Positions 36,508-40,041 of a DNA stretch of 40,041 nt are shown piece after piece. The notes below the pieces were generated by a model. It saw nothing but the letters and a program-made list of their open reading frames with translations. It did not search any database and was not told the DNA's origin. This DNA comes from Gammaproteobacteria bacterium (GTDB lineage Bacteria; Pseudomonadota; Gammaproteobacteria; Pseudomonadales; Pseudohongiellaceae). The stretch is taken from positions 1-40,041 of the forward strand of contig BPDI01000027.1 in assembly GCA_019654215.1 (NCBI GenBank), in the 5' to 3' direction. A program made the position numbers and the translations under genes. Every line of letters begins with the position of its first letter. Positions within the stretch are counted from its first letter, which is position 1.

Positions 36508-36846
36508 TTAATGCGCGCGTTCCTGCTCGTTGGGCATGATATGAGCTTCAATTTTTAAGTCTTGAATTTTTCTACCAACCAGTTCGATTATTCCTTTGTT
36601 ACGAACTTCGCCAGTGGAGGTAAATTCAAAATGGTAGCGTCTACGCAATTGAATTGAGCCTTCTTTAGAGCGAATAGGCCACAGTCCTCTTAGGACCATG
36701 GTTTGATCTAACAGTTGTAAATTCCGAGATTTGCAATAGTGAGCAATATAGCCAATTGCATACAACTTGATCTTGTCGCTCTGCCACCAGAAAGCGACTA
36801 AAGCAGCCACTACAGTAGACCAAAATAAAAAGGAGAGTGACAGCAT
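36508..36846 (-). CDS. DUF3301 family protein
   Basis: Complete at 112 residues. One N-terminal membrane span (LSLSFLFWSTVVAALVAFWW), then AHYCKSRNLQLLDQTMVLRG and the basic stretch RSKEGSIQLRRRYHFEFTST, which are conserved in gammaproteobacterial DUF3301 proteins. The soluble part faces the cytoplasm. Role unknown. It lies 52 bases after the KAS III stop on the same strand and probably shares its transcript. Confidence 0.85.
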   Translation of the reverse strand: MLSLSFLFWSTVVAALVAFWWQSDKIKLYAIGYIAHYCKSRNLQLLDQTMVLRGLWPIRSKEGSIQLRRRYHFEFTSTGEVRNKGIIELVGRKIQDLKIEAHIMPNEQERAH

Positions 36847-36898
36847 GGCTCTCTAATTAATGAAAGAAGGGATTGTTTATAGCATTATGCAATAGAAA

Positions 36899-37985
36899 CT
36901 AAGCGGTTGCTTTAGCTCTTTCCTCGCAGCGCTTAATTTGTTCTTCAATGATTTCAAGCGCAGTCTTGTCGCAAGGAGGCAAACTCGCGTCGGATTGCTT
37001 GATAGGTGTAACTCGATCAGACCACTTAACCAAACCTGCTCCCCAGGTAAGTCCGGCCCGAAAGAAGCCATTAGTACATGCCCGCCTGGTTTAATCTTGT
37101 TCTCTTCAAGCGCTTCAGTGAGCGCGACGGGGATGGTTCCCGCCGAGGTGTTTCCGTATTTATGAACATTGATGAAAACTCTGTCTTCGTCTAGTCCTAC
37201 TTTTTTGGCTAATGCGTCTAGGATGCGTTTGTTAGCCTGGTGCGGAACGACCAGATCAACATCCGCGATAGAAAGACCCTGTTGCTCCAAAACGTTTCCA
37301 CAGGCTTGCGCCATAGCTCTTACTGCGCGCTTAAATACTTCTTGGCCTTCGAAATTCCAATCTACATAAAGAAAGTCATCAGTCATTCTCGAATAGGCTG
37401 ATCCAAGGTTTGTTATTTGAATTGCGTATTTCGCGTCAGATTCACAACCGATATTTGCAGCTAGTAATCCAGTCTCTTCATCAGTTGCTTCGATGACTAC
37501 AGCTCCGCAAGCATCACCAAAAAGAACTGCCACATCGCGGCGACTCCAGTTCATGTAATGGGAGATAAATTCTCCACCTATAACCAAGACTTTTTTATGG
37601 CCCCCGTGCGAATTAGGTTTGTGCCAATGTGCAGGCCATAAAGAAAGCCGGTGCAAGCTGAATTGATATCGATAGCCGCTGCGTTTCTTGCGCCTATCGC
37701 GTCGGCTATTAAAGAAGCTGTGTTAGGGCATAAGCTGTCGTTAGTGAGACTTCCTAAAAGGATTAGATCCAGCTCGCCGGGATCTAGATCTGCAGCAGCT
37801 AGAGCATGGCCAGCTGCGACTATTGCCATGTCAGAAAAATTGCAATGGCAGATCCGTCGTTCCCGAATTCCAGTCCGTGTGGTAATCCATTCATCGGACG
37901 TATCCATGAACGTGGTCAGATCTTCGTTACTGAGTACAGCGGGGGGTACACATTTACCCCAGCCAGTAATCTCTGCATGCTGCAT
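36899..37985 (-). CDS. 3-oxoacyl-ACP synthase III (FabH-like), two frameshifts
   Basis: About 361 residues from the ATG at 37985 (Shine-Dalgarno GGAGAG). It begins [20 protein letters not shown], then [19 protein letters not shown]. The catalytic triad is Cys111 in [12 protein letters not shown], His in [14 protein letters not shown] and Asn in [13 protein letters not shown]. One G is missing in a run at 37601-37605; with it [19 protein letters not shown] reads through. A second missing base near 37053 restores [20 protein letters not shown] and a C-terminal helix [17 protein letters not shown], with the stop at 36899-36901. The extra 25 or so residues after the KAS III core are longer than in E. 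coli FabH. It condenses a starter acyl-CoA with malonyl-ACP; starter unknown. Confidence 0.88.
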
Positions 37986-38227
37986 GCAACCTCTCCAATT
38001 TTCGGAATTTTTCTGATCAACCCGGTTGTATATGCTATCGATCATTCATTACAGAATGTTAGAGCTAGTAAATATAAGAAATGACCGAAAATTTGTATTA
38101 TTCGCTTGATGATCTTTCTTGAGAATCTACAATCAAGATCATTGAACGGCAGTAGTTCCGCGGCTAACGCAAGAAGAATACTGTATTTTCAGGGTGCTGA
38201 ATACCCTGGTCACAAGTAGACAGAAAT

Positions 38228-39067
38228 ATGAATGTAGCATTGAAAGGGAATGTTCGCTGGAACAGGTGGGATTGGAAAATCCCATTGCTTTATCTGTGTT
38301 TTTTCTCTTTGAGTTCGATAAATGCTTACGCAAATTTCGATCATGCTCCCTGGAATGCGTTATTAAAAGAACATGTGCGTGTAATCGATGGCGGGCAAGC
38401 CACCCAGGTAAACTATGAGGGAATGCTCGCAGACCGAGATCGATTGAGAACCTATCTTGATCAGATCGCTTCAGTTAAGCGTGGCGATTTTGATAACTGG
38501 CAAGAATCCGAACAACTTGCATTCCTAATCAATACTTATAACGCTTGGACCGTTGAGCTAGTCCTTACTGAATATCCTGACTTGGAGTCCATTAGGGAAA
38601 TAGGTTTGTTTCCTTTTTCAGCCTGGCGTAGAAACTTTGTGAGTTTGTTTGGTGAACAGATTTCTCTGGACGATGTTGAGCATGGAATGATTCGTGATTG
38701 GGCAATCTATAACGAACCCAGAATCCATTTTGCTGTGAATTGTGCGGCGATAGGATGTCCAGCGTTACGAGCGGAAGCATATGTTGGCCACAGACTGGAG
38801 CGACAGCTAGAAGAAAACACAAAACTGTTTCTACAAGACAGGAGTCGAAATTATTTCTCAGAAGGACGATTGTATGTCTCGAGAATTTTTGATTGGTATC
38901 GAGAGGATTTCGAACAAGGTTGGTTAGGAGTTAATTCGGTTTCAGAATTCTTGGCTCGGTATGCTAACGAAATAGAGCTAACTGAGAATGGTTTGTCTCA
39001 ATTAGAGCAAAAAGAAATTCGCATTCGTTATCTACGTTATGATTGGAAGTTAAATGGAGAAAACTAG
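38228..39067 (+). CDS. DUF547 domain protein, probably exported
   Basis: Complete at 279 residues. After a basic start (KGNVRWNRWDWK) comes a hydrophobic segment (IPLLYLCFFSLSSINAYA) that fits a signal peptide. DUF547 text follows: WQESEQLAFLINTYNAWTVE, then IHFAVNCAAIGCPALRAEAY and SRIFDWYREDFEQGW. The conserved NxYNA and C-x-CPAL-like features suggest an enzyme fold distantly related to papain/transglutaminase-type proteins, but no reaction is established. It is upstream of selC by 61 bases in the same direction. Confidence 0.85.
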   Translation: MNVALKGNVRWNRWDWKIPLLYLCFFSLSSINAYANFDHAPWNALLKEHVRVIDGGQATQVNYEGMLADRDRLRTYLDQIASVKRGDFDNWQESEQLAFLINTYNAWTVELVLTEYPDLESIREIGLFPFSAWRRNFVSLFGEQISLDDVEHGMIRDWAIYNEPRIHFAVNCAAIGCPALRAEAYVGHRLERQLEENTKLFLQDRSRNYFSEGRLYVSRIFDWYREDFEQGWLGVNSVSEFLARYANEIELTENGLSQLEQKEIRIRYLRYDWKLNGEN

Positions 39068-39128
39068 AGTCTTGATTTAATATTTTCAGATAATTTTTTA
39101 AAAAAATAGTTGTGCTACACTCCTTGAC

Positions 39129-39224
39129 GGAAGAGTACCATCCCCGGTGGGGTGCCCGGACTTCAAACCCGGTGAAGTCTGTTAATGACAGGCTTGGTGG
39201 GTTCGACTCCTGCCTCTTCCGCCA
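39129..39224 (+). tRNA. selC: tRNA-Sec (anticodon UCA)
   Basis: The gene starts GGAAGAG and ends CTCTTCC, discriminator G and encoded CCA (39222-39224). The D stem has six pairs (CAUCCC with GGGGUG, loop CGGU), as tRNA-Sec requires. The anticodon loop is CUUCAAA, so the anticodon is UCA, which reads UGA. A long variable arm pairs AAGUCUG with CAGGCUU (seven pairs, loop UUAAUGA). The T arm is GUGGG, UUCGACU, CCUGC. Compared with E. coli selC the 5' half is colinear, but the 3' acceptor is one base short: the normal eighth pair with U8 is missing, probably a deleted A. The closing pair of the anticodon stem is A-C. The sequence otherwise fits bacterial tRNA-Sec well. Confidence 0.93.
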
Positions 39225-39630
39225 GATTAAAAACAAGACTAAGTTTTTCAACTAGTTATCCCTGTTTTACACCGACTGATAGTGCCAGAAATCCACGTTT
39301 TGCTACATTCGGTGCTACATTTTGAAGACAACGCCCTACCTACCCTTACCGTATTCCGAAAACAGGCATGCGGTAACAGTCTTGCGAACATTGCTTGCTA
39401 GCAGTATTCCAATAACCATCACTGCAACTGTTATTTTTTCATCTTGGAGCCTCCATAGACGGGGTACTTCTTGCTTTCGTTATTGGTATCAATCTCTAAC
39501 CTGATTCTATCCAACAACTTGGGGAATTAAAGGGCTGGATGAAGTTAGGTGATCATGTTCCTTGACTATAGAATTCTGCTAAACGTACACGTTGGATATT
39601 CTCTAATTGATAGCGACTTAATGTGCTGTT
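39225..39630. other. Gene-poor stretch just downstream of selC
   Basis: About 405 bases. It contains a direct repeat TGCTACATT at 39301-39309 and 39313-39321 (12-base period); a partial third copy (TGCTACA) sits at 39114-39120 just before selC. A short open frame at 39322-39504 (starting TTG, reading KTTPYLPLPYSENR) could be the remnant of an integrase N-terminus, but this is not supported by any catalytic motif. No clear terminator for selC is seen. Downstream of a tRNA gene such repeats are suggestive of integrase arm sites; that is inference. Confidence 0.45.
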
Positions 39631-40041
39631 CTATTCAGCTTCAGAGAAATTGATATATCCATTTTTCCAGTATTTGTGAACCATCTCACGTAGAAAATCA
39701 AAGGATAAATCTTGGTCAATTTTCTTTTCAGAAATCTCAGCTTTAGATTTATCCAAAATATCTTTGAGTTTTTGGCCTAAGTTATCCCAGACTATTCTTT
39801 CCCGAATGTTTAATTTAACCCTTAGATTTTTGGTGCCTATAACCCCACCTGATTGAGATGAAAAATCAGGTTTTTCTATGTCACCTAAAAGATAAGGGTG
39901 AACATATGTCTCTGGGGTCACATCAAGAATGTTAAAATATTTATGCTCGTGTTGCTTTTCTTTTCTTAACGTAAAAGCAAGCTTGCCACTATTCGGAGAC
40001 ATTTTTTGTGTAAAATCCGCTAATTCCCATGGATTGAGGGA
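39631..40041 (-). CDS. Unknown protein, 5' end beyond the window
   Basis: The frame is open from the right edge (the first visible residues are NPWELADFTQKMSPNSGKLA) to a stop at 39631, at least 136 residues. The text is hydrophilic and helix-rich: KEKQHEHKYFNILDVTPETY, RERIVWDNLGQKLKDILDKS, FDFLREMVHKYWKNGYINFS. No signal peptide, membrane span or catalytic motif is recognisable, and I cannot name a family. A start at 40002 is possible but the upstream codons are also open and look coding. Located beyond selC, a classical island insertion point, it may be an accessory gene. Confidence 0.6.
   Translation of the reverse strand, partial: SLNPWELADFTQKMSPNSGKLAFTLRKEKQHEHKYFNILDVTPETYVHPYLLGDIEKPDFSSQSGGVIGTKNLRVKLNIRERIVWDNLGQKLKDILDKSKAEISEKKIDQDLSFDFLREMVHKYWKNGYINFSEAE

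Noticed and set aside
39322..39504. Short frame beginning TTG after the TGCTACATT repeat as a tyrosine integrase start
   Set aside because: Only the first dozen residues vaguely resemble integrase N-termini; no catalytic R, H or Y motif can be placed, and frames do not continue. Kept only as a hint in the selC finding.

Overview
This 40 kb window looks like a chromosomal piece of a free-living, probably marine, gammaproteobacterium. The evidence is the gene families (DUF3301, DUF2237, DUF547, ArfB, NfeD/QmcA, an acyl-CoA-rich metabolism, several secreted hydrolases) and a moderately AT-rich composition. The lineage below class level is inference. No phage structural genes, CRISPR array, rRNA or complete insertion sequence is visible.

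Layout: (1) 1-2340, minus strand: the end of a universal stress protein gene, a gene-poor gap, a broken acyl-CoA dehydrogenase gene and an unidentified broken gene. (2) 2350-7894, plus strand: a fatty-acyl/CoA degradation operon, with a bifunctional enoyl-CoA hydratase/3-hydroxyacyl-CoA dehydrogenase (frameshifted), a zinc alcohol dehydrogenase and two adjacent acyl-CoA dehydrogenases that look like a heteromeric pair. (3) 8224-11784, plus strand: a membrane zinc peptidase, a LOG-family protein, a DUF2237 protein, a sulfotransferase and a secreted SGNH hydrolase. (4) 11795-17325, minus strand: a secreted S9 peptidase, a secreted VOC protein, a luciferase-like flavin oxidoreductase and an S1/P1 nuclease. 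(5) 17396-22316, minus strand: a complete branched-chain amino acid/amide-type ABC importer (binding protein, LivH, LivM, LivG, LivF). (6) 22451-23461, plus strand: ArfB and an unknown secreted protein. (7) 23641-26860, minus strand: a thiolase preceded by a two-gene selenoprotein locus. (8) 26920-28755, minus strand: a small membrane protein, QmcA-like SPFH protein and NfeD. (9) 28956-31993, minus strand: a two-subunit molybdenum hydroxylase ending in a strong terminator. (10) 32314-35457, minus strand: a MacAB-type efflux system. (11) 35552-37985, minus strand: Yip1, DUF3301 and KAS III-like genes. (12) 38228-39224, plus strand: DUF547 and the selenocysteine tRNA gene selC. (13) 39225 to the end: a low-density stretch with an unknown gene running off the edge, possibly an island inserted next to selC.

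The most notable system is the selenoprotein locus. At 24859-25383 (minus) a 174-residue protein is interrupted by one in-frame UGA inside a U-G-S-C-T-S-C motif. It is followed at the right distance by a 7-bp hairpin with a GUU loop, as expected of a bacterial SECIS element. A gene for tRNA-Sec (anticodon UCA, long variable arm, encoded CCA) lies 14 kb away at 39129-39224. Immediately upstream of the selenoprotein is a much-frameshifted gene for a thioredoxin-domain (CPTC) fusion protein, a plausible redox partner.

Caution: several genes are broken by one-base shifts, mostly at homopolymers, clustered at 1-4500, 25400-27800 and 32850-33250. Where I repaired the frame on paper, the family sequence continues perfectly, so most breaks look like sequencing or assembly deletions rather than biological decay. 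I annotate those genes across the breaks and say so in each entry.
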